Assembly (NCBI RefSeq): GCF_035982055.1
Contig: NZ_CP108427.1
Coordinates: 2,232,001 to 2,296,000, forward strand
Reading direction: 5' to 3'
Length of the DNA: 64,000 bases
Origin: Streptomyces sp. NBC_01288
Lineage (GTDB): Bacteria > Actinomycetota > Actinomycetes > Streptomycetales > Streptomycetaceae
Of the stretch, positions 45,228-54,420 are shown in pieces. How positions within the stretch are numbered: the first letter of the stretch is position 1; the number at the start of each line of letters is the position of its first letter. The position numbers were made by a program, and so were the translations under genes. The notes under the pieces are model-generated. The model made no database searches. It was given only the letters and a program-made list of their open reading frames with translations, and was not told the origin of the DNA.

Positions 45228-46085
45228 CTAGGGAAAGCGCGGAACGAGTTCCTCGCCGACCCACGCCAGCGCGTCCGGCAACGCCTCCGTGGCCACCGGC
45301 AGCCACAAGGACGCGGAGACGAGCCCGGCGTCGGACAGCCGGCCCAGCTCGTCCCGGACGCTCTCGGCCGTCGCGTCCTCACCGCCCAGCGCCCGGCCCG
45401 GCACCTTCACCGCGGGGCTGAACCCGGGCGGCACCAGGAACAGGCCCGCCGTCAGTTCCAGCGTGCCCGGGTCGCGGTCCGCCTCGCCGCCGAGGACGTC
45501 GAGCCGTGCCCGCACTCCGGTGAGTGCCTCCGCGTCGACCCCGGAGCCGTGCCACGCGTCGCCGAACCGCAGGGCCCGGCGCAGTGCCGCGTCGCTCTGT
45601 CCGCCGATCCACACCGGCGGACCGCCCTCGGTGCGCGGCAGCACCCCGAGCCGCGGTGAACCCTCGCCCCGCCACAACTGCCGTACGGTGGCGAGCTGTT
45701 CGTCCATCCGGTGGCCCCGGCCCGCGAACGGAACGCCTACGGCGGCGAACTCCTCGGCGTCCCAGCCGGTGCCGACGCCCAGAGTGAAACGGCCGCCGGA
45801 GAGCCGGTCGAGGGTGGCGGTCTGGTGGGCCAGGACCAGCGTGTTGTACAGCGGCAGGACCAGGATGCTGGTGACCAGCCCGATCCGTCGGGTCGCCCCG
45901 GCGATCGCGGCCAGCAGGACCAGCGGGTCCGGGGTCACCCCCACCAAGTCACCGGCCACCGCGTGACCGCTCGCGAAGACATGGTCGAGGCCCGACTCCT
46001 CGGCCCCGACGGCGGTTTGGAGGACCTGGTCCAACTCCTCCTCCCTGTCGGGTCACAGACGGTGCGGTGCCACTCCGATACGCAT
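45228..46085 (-). pseudogene. LLM-class F420-dependent oxidoreductase with in-frame stop at codon 11
   Basis: The gene begins at ATG 46085 with MRIGVAPHRL, the usual family start, but codon 11 is TGA (46055-46053), after which PDREEELDQVLQ continues in the same frame to the stop at 45228. Translation may restart at TTG 46034, which has AGGGAGGAGGAG directly upstream, giving 268 residues without the first beta-strand. The body is normal: LDRLSGGRFTLGVGTGWDAEEF, GGPPVWIGGQSDAALRRA. Either an inactive allele or a rescued shorter protein. Confidence 0.72.
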
Positions 46086-46145
46086 CTCGGTCGTACTCCC
46101 CTCGCGCGACGACACGTCCGACAAGAACGTCGGTGACCGAGCCAA

Positions 46146-47390
46146 CTACACGGCGGGCGCCGAGGACACCCCCCGCACCTGGATCAGCGCGTGGGTGCCG
46201 CCCGTACGCCAGCGCTGCCCCTCCGCCGCGACCAGCGCGGACTCCGTGGAGGCGTCCAGGCCCGTGATGACATCGGACTTGAGGGTGCGCAGGGCGGCGA
46301 CCGGGCCCGGGAAGTACGCGGTGACGTCGGCGAACGGTGTGGTGGGGGCCCAGCGGCGATCGCCCACCAGGCGACGGTAGTTGAGGTCGCCCTTCACGAT
46401 CGTCAGGGTGGCCGCGGCGAACTCGGCACGGAGGTCGGCGGGCATCTCGGCGTACGGCAGCGGGGCGCAGGAGAAGGGGTGGGCGCGCACGGTGAGGCGG
46501 CCGTCCGCCATGGCCGACCAGAGGCGGCGGCCGTACGTAGCCGCCGCACCCGGCGCGCCGACGAGCCGGTGCAGGGCATCGACCACGTCGGCGGTCGTGG
46601 CGTCGGAGACGTAGTACGGGTGCGGCTTGATGTGCAACACCGCGCGTTCGATGCGCCGTTGGTCGAGGAGATGGGCCAACAGGAGGAGATCGGGGATGAG
46701 TTCGCGGCCGGCGTTGTCGGCGACAAGGCAGAGGGTGCCGGTGCCGGAGAGGAGTGACCAGAGGAGTTCACTGTCGTCGGCCACCAGAGCCGGAACCGGG
46801 GCCTGCGACTCGGCCGGCTCAACTCCCGCTCCCGCTCCCCCTCCCGATCCCCCTCCTGACCCCGCTCCCGCTGCCGAGAGCCGGAAGCCGAGGTCCGCCC
46901 GGTTGCCCCAAAGGGAGCCGTGCAGAAGGGAGTTGGCACGCTCCTCCGGCGGCTTGGTCTCCAGCTCGTCGAGTGCGGCGAGTTCCTCGTCCGTCTCGGG
47001 GGCGTCGAGTTCGGCGCGTTTGGCGGGGCGGAACGGGTCGATGCCCTGCCAGGCGCCGGGGCCGAAGTAGCCGACGGCGTCGAGGAGTTGGCGGTAGAAG
47101 TAGCTCTCGGACCAGAGCCAGGGCACGTCGTACCAGGACTGTCCGGCGTAGGTGTCGGTGCCCCACGCCGCCCATTGGTCGCAGTCGGGGGCATCACGAG
47201 GGAGGGGTTCGATCGTGCCCTCGGTGCAGTTCTTCAGGAGGGCGTCGAGGGCGCGGTGCTGCCCGGGGTCGTACGGGAAGGCGTCCCGGACCTGCTGGAT
47301 GATCGCGGGGTGCCGTTCGGCCAGCACGCTGCGGGGGAACGAGTCCGGCTCGTTGCCGAGGATCACGGGCGCGGCGGGGGTGTCGGGCAT
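46146..47390 (-). CDS. ARMT1-type damage-control phosphatase (DUF89)
   Basis: 414 residues from ATG 47390. The DUF89 fold hydrolyses abnormal or damaged phosphometabolites. Visible are the LCLVADNAGRELIPDLLLL block, with metal-binding Asp-Asn, VLHIKPHPYYVSD, and TLTIVKGDLNYRRLVGD with the catalytic Asp. A Gly/Ser-rich linker (about residues 175-196) interrupts the domain in a loop. Human ARMT1 is the closest named relative. Substrate unknown. Confidence 0.88.
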   Translation of the reverse strand: MPDTPAAPVILGNEPDSFPRSVLAERHPAIIQQVRDAFPYDPGQHRALDALLKNCTEGTIEPLPRDAPDCDQWAAWGTDTYAGQSWYDVPWLWSESYFYRQLLDAVGYFGPGAWQGIDPFRPAKRAELDAPETDEELAALDELETKPPEERANSLLHGSLWGNRADLGFRLSAAGAGSGGGSGGGAGAGVEPAESQAPVPALVADDSELLWSLLSGTGTLCLVADNAGRELIPDLLLLAHLLDQRRIERAVLHIKPHPYYVSDATTADVVDALHRLVGAPGAAATYGRRLWSAMADGRLTVRAHPFSCAPLPYAEMPADLRAEFAAATLTIVKGDLNYRRLVGDRRWAPTTPFADVTAYFPGPVAALRTLKSDVITGLDASTESALVAAEGQRWRTGGTHALIQVRGVSSAPAV

Positions 47391-47412
47391 GCGCCTCACC
47401 GTACCGGGCGGG

Positions 47413-48060
47413 TCACTCGGTCCCGATCTCCCGCTCCAGGCGCGCGGCGAGGCTGAGATAGCGGGCGCGGCGGGGGACGGGGACCAGGCCGCGGATCACC
47501 AGGTGCCACATCTCGGCCGTTCTGCGGGGCTGTAACGCCACCGGTTCGAGGGTGCGGCCCAGGACGCGGATGCCGACGAAGAGGCCGACGAGCGTACGGG
47601 CCACGGCGTCCACGTCGGTGTCGGGGTGTGCGTCGGCCTCCGCGACGGCGCCCGTGAGTTTGCGGGAGGCGATGTCCAGCCACTCGGCGAAGGGGTGCGG
47701 CATCGGGGGTCGTACCTCGATCTCCCCGGCGGCGAGCCGGAGTCCGGCGCGCGGGATGGGGCCCTCGACGGCCAGCCGTGTCATGCCGAAAGTGACACGT
47801 ATCAACGTCTCCAGTGAGGAGTACCCTCTGCTGTCCATCTCCGTGGAGATCTGGCGCGAGGCCTTGGCCTGCATCTCCAGGATCGTGTGGGCCAGGTCTT
47901 CTTTGGCCGCGAAGTGGAAGTACAGGGCGCCCTTGGTGACCCGGGCTTGGTCGACGATGTCGCTCAGGCTGGTGGATTCATAGCCCTGCCGGTCGAACAG
48001 CTCGGCGGCGGCCGTGATGATCGTTGTGCGGGTCTGTTCGGCCCGTAGCTGCCTCGCCAT
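47413..48060 (-). CDS. cprB: CprB-like gamma-butyrolactone receptor-type repressor (TetR family)
   Basis: 215 residues from ATG 48060. The N-terminal TetR helix-turn-helix runs RAEQTRTTIITAAAELFDRQGYESTSLSDIV, VTKGALYFHFAAKEDLA. The ligand domain (SSLETLIRVTFGMTRLAVEGPIPRAGLRLA, RRTAEMWHLVIRGLVP, RRARYLSLAARLE) matches CprB/ScbR/ArpA receptors along its whole length; I judge CprB closest from memory. These repress antibiotic production and sporulation genes, and CprB binds its own promoter. No ScbA-type synthase is nearby, as for cprB in S. coelicolor. A 30-base inverted repeat precedes it. Confidence 0.86.
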   Translation of the reverse strand: MARQLRAEQTRTTIITAAAELFDRQGYESTSLSDIVDQARVTKGALYFHFAAKEDLAHTILEMQAKASRQISTEMDSRGYSSLETLIRVTFGMTRLAVEGPIPRAGLRLAAGEIEVRPPMPHPFAEWLDIASRKLTGAVAEADAHPDTDVDAVARTLVGLFVGIRVLGRTLEPVALQPRRTAEMWHLVIRGLVPVPRRARYLSLAARLEREIGTE

Positions 48061-48083
48061 CGACTGAAACACTCCCGATGAAG

Positions 48084-48113
48084 GAAAAACAACGGCCCAT
48101 GCCGTTTTTTGTT
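48084..48113 (-). promoter_or_regulatory. Autoregulatory-element-like inverted repeat upstream of cprB
   Basis: Arms GAAAAACAACGGC (48084-48096) and GCCGTTTTTTGTT (48101-48113) match at 10 of 13 paired positions around CCAT. The size, A/T-rich outer ends and 24 bases to the start codon fit the operators bound by ArpA/CprB-type repressors. Autoregulation is inference. Confidence 0.6.
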
Positions 48114-48281
48114 ACCCCCTGTACACAGTAGCTCACCGTCCGGCGGTGTCGACCTTGTACCCGAAGACCACCAACACCCCTCACGTTCCCATCACTTGCG
48201 TCTCTCTGTCACCCCTGCCCCGGCTCTTGACCACTTTCGGTTGCTGTGGCACGTGTCAGCGCCACTTCCCGGCCAAACAGA

Positions 48282-48343
48282 AGACCGACCGACCCGGCGG
48301 GGCACCTCCGAGGAAGCGTCTCGACCTACGGGTCAGTCGGTCT
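48282..48343 (-). terminator. Long hairpin behind the subtilase gene
   Basis: AGACCGACCGACCC (48282-48295) pairs with GGGTCAGTCGGTCT (48330-48343), 13 of 14, with a 34-base loop. In the minus-strand transcript it follows the subtilase stop by about 50 bases and ends in CTTCTGTTT. The stretch from 48114 to 48281 otherwise holds no gene. Confidence 0.55.
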
Positions 48344-48395
48344 GTTTCTGTGGATACCCTGTGCCGCCGACCTGTCGGGCGGAGGCGCGTTCGGC

Positions 48396-49874
48396 CTACC
48401 GGGCGGAGGGCACGTTGCCGCTGCCGGTGCTCACGGCCCGGACCGTCTTGGCCGCGTCCGCGAGACCGGCACCGCAGCCGCCGGAGCAACTGCCGGGCAG
48501 GGCGCGGGCGTTGGCCTTGATGGCCGCCTCGATCTGCGCCGGGGTCAGCGCGGAGTCGGCCGACTTCATGAGCGCGACCAGGCCCGCGATGTGCGGGGTG
48601 GCCATGCTGGTGCCCTGGTAGTAGGCGTACGACTCGGTGGACGGCGTCTTCGTGCCGGAGTTCAGCGTGGAGTAGATGCCGTTGGCGGTGCCGGTACTGG
48701 TCTGGCCGCCGGGGGCCGAAATGTCCACGCCGGAGCCGTAGTTGGAGTAGGACGCCTTGGCGCCGGCGCGGTTGGTGGCCGCGACCGAGATGACGTTGTT
48801 GCAATTGCCCGGGGAGTGGTTCGCGACGTTGTCGTTGTCGTTGCCCGCGGCGACGACGACCGTGGTGCCGCGGTTCACGGCGGCGGTGATCGCGCTCTGG
48901 GTGGCCGAGGTGCAGGCGCCGTCGCCGCCCAGGCTCATGTTGATGACCTTGGCGATGTTGCCGTTGGCGGGGACGCCGGAGACTGTGCCGCCGGACGCCC
49001 AGGTGATGGCGTCGATGATGTCGGAGTCGTAGCCGCCGCACTTGCCGAGGACGCGCAGCGGGGAGATCTTCGCGCCGTAGGCGATGCCCGCGATGCCCTT
49101 GCTGTTGTTGGCGACCGCGGCGATGGTGCCGGCCACATGCGTGCCGTGCCAGGAGGAGTTGCTCGCCCCGATGCCCGAGCCGCACTCGTTCTCGGCGTAG
49201 TGGTCGCCGGGGTCGGCCGGGTTGCTGTCGCGGCCGTCGCCGTCGACCGAGACGGCGGTGTCACTGATGAAGTCGTAGCCGGCGACGATGTTCGCGGCGA
49301 GGTCGGAGTGGGTGACGTAGCCGGTGTCGATGACGGCGACGGTGACACCGCTGCCGGTCGAAGTCGGCCACGCGGCGGGCACGTTCATCCCGGCGGTGGA
49401 CTCGAAGAGGTCCCACTGCTTGCTGTACCCGGTGTCGTTCGGGTCGGCCTGCGGGGTGTTCAGCCGGTCCGGTACGACGTAGGAGACCTGCGGGTCGGAC
49501 CTGAACTCGGCGATGACGTCGGCGACTTCGGTCGTGCTGCGGGCGTTGCCGAGGCCGACGAGGGCGGCGCCGGTGCCGAGGCGGCGCTGGAAGTCGACGC
49601 TCTCGCCGGTCTCCTTGCCCTTGGCGGTGGCGTCGGCCTCGGCGGCGCGGTTCGAACTCGCTTCCGCGGCACCGGACTTGTAGCCGACGATGAGGCGCTC
49701 GGCGAGGGTGCCGGGGGCGGCCTCGGTCTGTCCGGACAGGGCCGGAGCGGCGGCCCTGTCCGGGGGCACCTGGGCGACGGCGACCGAGTTGGCGGCCGCG
49801 GCGAGGAGGGCCGCGGAGACCGCGGCGACGGATATCAGGGTCCGTCCGGTGGGGAATGCCGTGGGAGTGCGCAA
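48396..49874 (-). CDS. Secreted S8 subtilisin-like protease
   Basis: 492 residues from TTG 49874 (GAAAGG seven bases upstream). Signal peptide LISVAAVSAALLAAAANSVAVAQ, an inhibitor I9 propeptide (about 55-125, ending in DPQVSYVVPD), then the protease domain with catalytic Asp in VAVIDTGY, His in SSWHGTHVAGT and Ser in GTSMATPHIAGL. Cys pairs suggest disulfides. No extra C-terminal domain. The SSI-type inhibitor elsewhere in the window would be a natural partner class. Confidence 0.94.
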   Translation of the reverse strand: MRTPTAFPTGRTLISVAAVSAALLAAAANSVAVAQVPPDRAAAPALSGQTEAAPGTLAERLIVGYKSGAAEASSNRAAEADATAKGKETGESVDFQRRLGTGAALVGLGNARSTTEVADVIAEFRSDPQVSYVVPDRLNTPQADPNDTGYSKQWDLFESTAGMNVPAAWPTSTGSGVTVAVIDTGYVTHSDLAANIVAGYDFISDTAVSVDGDGRDSNPADPGDHYAENECGSGIGASNSSWHGTHVAGTIAAVANNSKGIAGIAYGAKISPLRVLGKCGGYDSDIIDAITWASGGTVSGVPANGNIAKVINMSLGGDGACTSATQSAITAAVNRGTTVVVAAGNDNDNVANHSPGNCNNVISVAATNRAGAKASYSNYGSGVDISAPGGQTSTGTANGIYSTLNSGTKTPSTESYAYYQGTSMATPHIAGLVALMKSADSALTPAQIEAAIKANARALPGSCSGGCGAGLADAAKTVRAVSTGSGNVPSAR

Positions 49875-50211
49875 GGGCTTGCCTTTCGTGGCCGTACTCC
49901 AAGCAGCGCGGAGCGGCGGTCGATGCGCTTCGCCGTCGAAGCGGTGGGGGGTCGGACCGGAGAGCGCCGGGCGCGGGTGGCCGCCTCGACAGAGGTCGCC
50001 TGTGGGTCAGCTGTGGTCAAACGATAGGCAAAGAGAAGGTCATACGGATACGGGGGAAACCCTCGATCCGGCCGGAAACCACCCCTGAACATCGGGCCGT
50101 TGACCGGATACATCCGGATTCGCGGCAAGGGGGACGGACTGAACGCGCCGGGCCCGCTTCCCGTATTGCACGAACAGACCGTTGCCGCCCCCGGCCGAGG
50201 AGACGTTCCGG
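49875..50211. other. Divergent promoter region of subtilase and LPMO genes
   Basis: 337 bases with no gene supported. A perfect 14-base palindrome CCGGATACATCCGG is at 50105-50118, about 95 bases before the LPMO start, overlapping a TTGACC at 50101-50106 that could be a -35 element. AAACGATAGGCAAAG at 50019-50033 is unusually A-rich and could belong to the subtilase promoter. Confidence 0.45.
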
Positions 50212-51156
50212 ATGTCCCGGATGACCGCACATCGCACTGCCATGGCGGCCGCCGCCATGGCCCCGCTGCTGCTCACCGTCTGGGCGGCGGGTCCGGCGCA
50301 GGCGCACGGCGCGCCGACGTATCCGGTCAGCCGGGTCTACGCCTGCTCGCCACAGGGCGGCAGCGCGGCCGGGTCGACGGCCTGCAAGGCGGCCGTGGCG
50401 GCGAACGGGGGGCCCTTCACCTTCTGGGACAACATCCGGGTCCCCGACATCAACGGCCGCGACCGGCAGCTGATCCCCGACGGGAAACTGTGCAGCGGTG
50501 GCCTGGCCGACTACAAGGGGCTGAACCTCGCGCGCACCGACTGGCCGTCGACGCGGCTGACTCCGGGGGCGAAGCTGACGATGACGTACGCGTCGACGAT
50601 CGCGCACACCGGCACGTTCAAGTTGTATCTGACGAAGGCCGGTTACGACGCGTCGAAGCCGTTGACCTGGTCGGAGCTGCCGACGACGCCGTTCGCCGAG
50701 GTGAAGGACCCGCCGCTGACCGGTGGCGCGTACCGCATCAAGGCGACGCTGCCGACGGGCCGGACCGGGCGCCAACTGATCTACACCATCTGGCAGAACA
50801 GCAGTACCGAGGACACGTACTACTCGTGCTCGGACGTGGTGTTCCCCGGGGGCGGCGCCGCTTCGCCGACACCTGCGGCGGGGACGGCCGGCTCGAAGGG
50901 AAAGACCGCGAGCCCGTCGTCGTCCGCGACCAAGTCTCCTGCTGCCGCGAGCAGTTCGGCCAAGGCCCCGGCATCCGCTACGGCGCAGAAGGCGTCCCCG
51001 GCCGAGGAGAGCACCGCGCCGGGCAGCAGCCCGGTGGCGTCCGACACCGACGCCGCTTCGAGCGGTCCTTCGGCGCCCATGGTGGCGGGCGGCGCCGCCG
51101 CGGTGCTGGTGCTCACCGGGGGCGCCGCCCTGGCCCTGCGACTGCGTCGACGCTGA
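50212..51156 (+). CDS. AA10 lytic polysaccharide monooxygenase with membrane anchor
   Basis: 314 residues. ATG 50212 has GAGGAGA eight bases upstream. The signal peptide ends AQA before His (HGAPTYPVSR), so processing exposes the N-terminal His of the copper histidine brace; the second brace His is in STIAHTGTFKLY. The catalytic domain runs to about residue 215. A Ser/Ala/Pro-rich linker of about 70 residues follows, then a membrane helix (MVAGGAAAVLVLTGGAALAL) with a basic tail. It should oxidatively cut chitin or cellulose while held at the cell surface. Confidence 0.9.
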   Translation: MSRMTAHRTAMAAAAMAPLLLTVWAAGPAQAHGAPTYPVSRVYACSPQGGSAAGSTACKAAVAANGGPFTFWDNIRVPDINGRDRQLIPDGKLCSGGLADYKGLNLARTDWPSTRLTPGAKLTMTYASTIAHTGTFKLYLTKAGYDASKPLTWSELPTTPFAEVKDPPLTGGAYRIKATLPTGRTGRQLIYTIWQNSSTEDTYYSCSDVVFPGGGAASPTPAAGTAGSKGKTASPSSSATKSPAAASSSAKAPASATAQKASPAEESTAPGSSPVASDTDAASSGPSAPMVAGGAAAVLVLTGGAALALRLRRR

Positions 51157-51192
51157 ACTCGAACTCGACGCGTACAGGCCCTACTTGCTCCT

Positions 51193-52509
<1,317 letters not shown>

Positions 52510-53193
52510 ATGGCTTCACCCTCGGACGCCAACCCGTCCAACGGAAACACCCCTGAGCAGCCGGAAAGCGGTTCCGTACCCGCGACCGCCGAGGGGCCCG
52601 AGAGACGCGGTCAGGTCCGACTGCGCCGTGCCGCGGTCATGGCGGTGCCGGCCACGCTGGCCGCCGCGGCCCTCGCGGTGCTCACCGCGCAGGGCGCGCT
52701 GGGGGTGCAGTTCTCCATCTCGGGCATGCCGTTCACGGTCACCGCCAAGTCGATGGACGGCACTGGCTTCGAGCAGTTCGGCGACCTCGACAACATGATC
52801 CCGAACAGCCCGAACGCGGGCGACACCGGCGGCCAGGAACTGATCATCACCTCCGCCATCAAGAACGCCACGCTCGACAGCCTGTGCCAGAGCGTCGACC
52901 TCGGCGGCATCAACCTGCTCATCAAGGCGGGCAGCGGGGCGACAAAGGTGACGGCGACCGACCTGACCACCGACTCGACCGAGATGTCGGGTAACGCGTC
53001 CTTCAACAACATCGAGATCGGCAACGACGCCAGCACGCTCAACAAGGCGGGCGTGCAGGGCAAGAAGGGCGTCTTCAGCCAGCAGGCCGACACCGTGCAC
53101 ATCGACAACCTGCGGCAGACCAACTACGCCACCACGGCGGGTGTGTTCAAGCTGCCGGGCCTCAAGCTCAGCTTCAGCGACACGGGTTGCTGA
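52510..53193 (+). CDS. DUF6230 family exported/membrane protein
   Basis: 227 residues from ATG 52510 (GGGAG just upstream; ATG 52498 is an alternative). The N-terminus is basic and Pro-rich, then a membrane helix (AAVMAVPATLAAAALAVLTAQG, about 43-64) and an external domain with GGQELIITSAIKNATLDSLCQSV, GGINLLIKAG and a closing LPGLKLSFSDTGC. DUF6230 is a Streptomyces family of unknown role. Its stop overlaps the DUF6114 start (ATGA-like TGATG), so the pair is translationally coupled. Confidence 0.85.
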   Translation: MASPSDANPSNGNTPEQPESGSVPATAEGPERRGQVRLRRAAVMAVPATLAAAALAVLTAQGALGVQFSISGMPFTVTAKSMDGTGFEQFGDLDNMIPNSPNAGDTGGQELIITSAIKNATLDSLCQSVDLGGINLLIKAGSGATKVTATDLTTDSTEMSGNASFNNIEIGNDASTLNKAGVQGKKGVFSQQADTVHIDNLRQTNYATTAGVFKLPGLKLSFSDTGC

Positions 53194-53636
53194 TGTCGGA
53201 GAGCCTGCCACAGCAGGGGAGAGGGCCCGCCTTCCGGCGCTGGCGGGCCCGCCGTCCGTTCTGGGGCGGGCTGTTGCTCGCCCTGGGCGGGGCGGAGATC
53301 CTGCTCACGGAGAAGGTGTCGCTGAAGGTCGCGATGCACATCGGGATGCAGGGCGTGACCGGATATCTGCTCCCGGTGATGATGCTGCTGTGCGGACTGC
53401 TGATCCTCTTCAGCCCGGGCCAGCGGCTCTTCTACTCGATCGTCGGGATCCTCTGCTCCCTGGGCAGCTGGCTCACCTCGAACCTCGGCGGCTTCTTCAT
53501 CGGGCTGCTGCTGGGCATCGTGGGCAGCTGCATGACGTTCGGCTGGCTGCCGGACCAGGAGCCGCGGTCGGAGCGCAAGCGTCGTAAGCGCGAGGCGAAG
53601 ACGGCCACGAAGACGGAACTCCAGCAGCAGGCCTGA
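53193..53636 (+). CDS. DUF6114 family membrane protein
   Basis: 147 residues, ATG 53193 in a TGATG overlap with the DUF6230 gene. Four membrane helices between about 20 and 120, with FWGGLLLALGGAEILLTE, YLLPVMMLLCGLLILFSPGQ and GGFFIGLLLGIVGSCMTFGW, then a strongly basic tail (RKRRKREAK). Regularly paired with DUF6230 in Streptomyces; probably they form a membrane complex. Function unknown. Confidence 0.87.
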   Translation: MSESLPQQGRGPAFRRWRARRPFWGGLLLALGGAEILLTEKVSLKVAMHIGMQGVTGYLLPVMMLLCGLLILFSPGQRLFYSIVGILCSLGSWLTSNLGGFFIGLLLGIVGSCMTFGWLPDQEPRSERKRRKREAKTATKTELQQQA

Positions 53637-54131
53637 CCCGTCGCACCGACCCCGGCAACAGCCGGGGCTCGACGCGTTCCTCGGCCACCGAGTGGCCGTC
53701 GTCCGTGCGGTGGGGGGCGAGGAGAGTCCCGTCCGCGACCAGCCGATGCACCAGCCGGCGCCGCCCGGGATCACTGTCGTAGTGCACCCCGTGGCCGTAC
53801 GGCAGGAAGCCCAACGCGTCGGCGAGGGGCCGGAGTTCAGGGCCGGAGGTGTCGGTGGGGTCACCCCGGCACCGGCGCCTGTCGCAGGGAACAGCGGCGT
53901 CTCACAGGCAGCGGTGAGCATCACCTGCGGCACGCTCCGCCGGACCGGCACATCGCCCAGGGACCTCGCGCTCACGCCGCTCGGCACAACCCCGGACGCC
54001 TACACCCTGCGCGAGATCCGGCCGAAGCCACCGTTCCACCCCGCCCGGTACCGGCAACCCGCAACCCGTACCGGTACCCCTCACCGACCGGGGTAACCGG
54101 AAGCACCCCGGGATCGCCGCGGTCGGCGAGT
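53637..54131. other. Intergenic region with a possible gene remnant
   Basis: No intact gene in 495 bases. On the minus strand, from about 53870 to 53640, one frame reads protein-like (PLADALGFLPYGHGVHYDSD, then RLVHRLVADGTLLAPHRTDD) with normal Streptomyces codon use, but has no start and runs into the DUF6114 terminator. It may be the worn tail of a deleted gene. The rest, 53880-54131, shows nothing clear. Confidence 0.35.
53650..53667 (+). terminator. Hairpin terminator after the DUF6114 gene
   Basis: CCCCGGC-AACA-GCCGGGG, perfect 7-bp stem with a tetraloop, 13 bases beyond the stop. Confidence 0.65.
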
Positions 54132-54386
54132 TCAGTGGGCGGTGGCCGGTGGCTCCGTGGAAGCGGCGGCCGGAGAATCCGTCACGGTGTGGACCGTGGT
54201 CGGCTGCGCCGGGACCGACTCCGCCACGTCGCTCTCCTCCTTCATCGCCTTCGCCTCGCTCTTGAGGATGCGCATGGACTTGCCCAGGCCGCGGGCGGCC
54301 TCCGGGAGCTTCTTGGAGCCGAACAGCAGGATGACCATGATCGCCACCACCAGCAGGTGCCAAGGTTCCAGTCCGTTGCGGAGCAT
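54132..54386 (-). CDS. tatA: Sec-independent translocase TatA family protein
   Basis: 84 residues from ATG 54386, with AGGAGG eight bases upstream. N-terminal membrane helix HLLVVAIMVILLFG, the FGSKKLPEAARGLGKSMR hinge and amphipathic helix, then a Thr/Ala/Pro-rich tail. This forms the channel of the twin-arginine pathway for folded proteins. Stand-alone (no tatC), so probably an additional TatA paralogue. Located 34 bases from the MgtA gene end on the same strand. Confidence 0.92.
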   Translation of the reverse strand: MLRNGLEPWHLLVVAIMVILLFGSKKLPEAARGLGKSMRILKSEAKAMKEESDVAESVPAQPTTVHTVTDSPAAASTEPPATAH

Positions 54387-54420
54387 GACCTCGTCCTCCT
54401 CTTCCCTCACACGACAGTTG

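Noticed and set aside
46053..46055. Selenocysteine readthrough at the TGA in the LLM oxidoreductase
   Set aside because: The position is not a Cys site in the family, and no SECIS-like hairpin follows.
46797..46873. Short tandem repeat (CTCCCGCTCCC type) in the ARMT1-type gene
   Set aside because: In-frame; encodes the Gly/Ser/Ala linker of the protein, not a separate element.
48246..50027. 593-codon plus-strand frame, Gly/Val/Asp-rich
   Set aside because: Exact antisense of the subtilase gene; its repetitive look comes from the complement of Ala/Thr/Ser codons.
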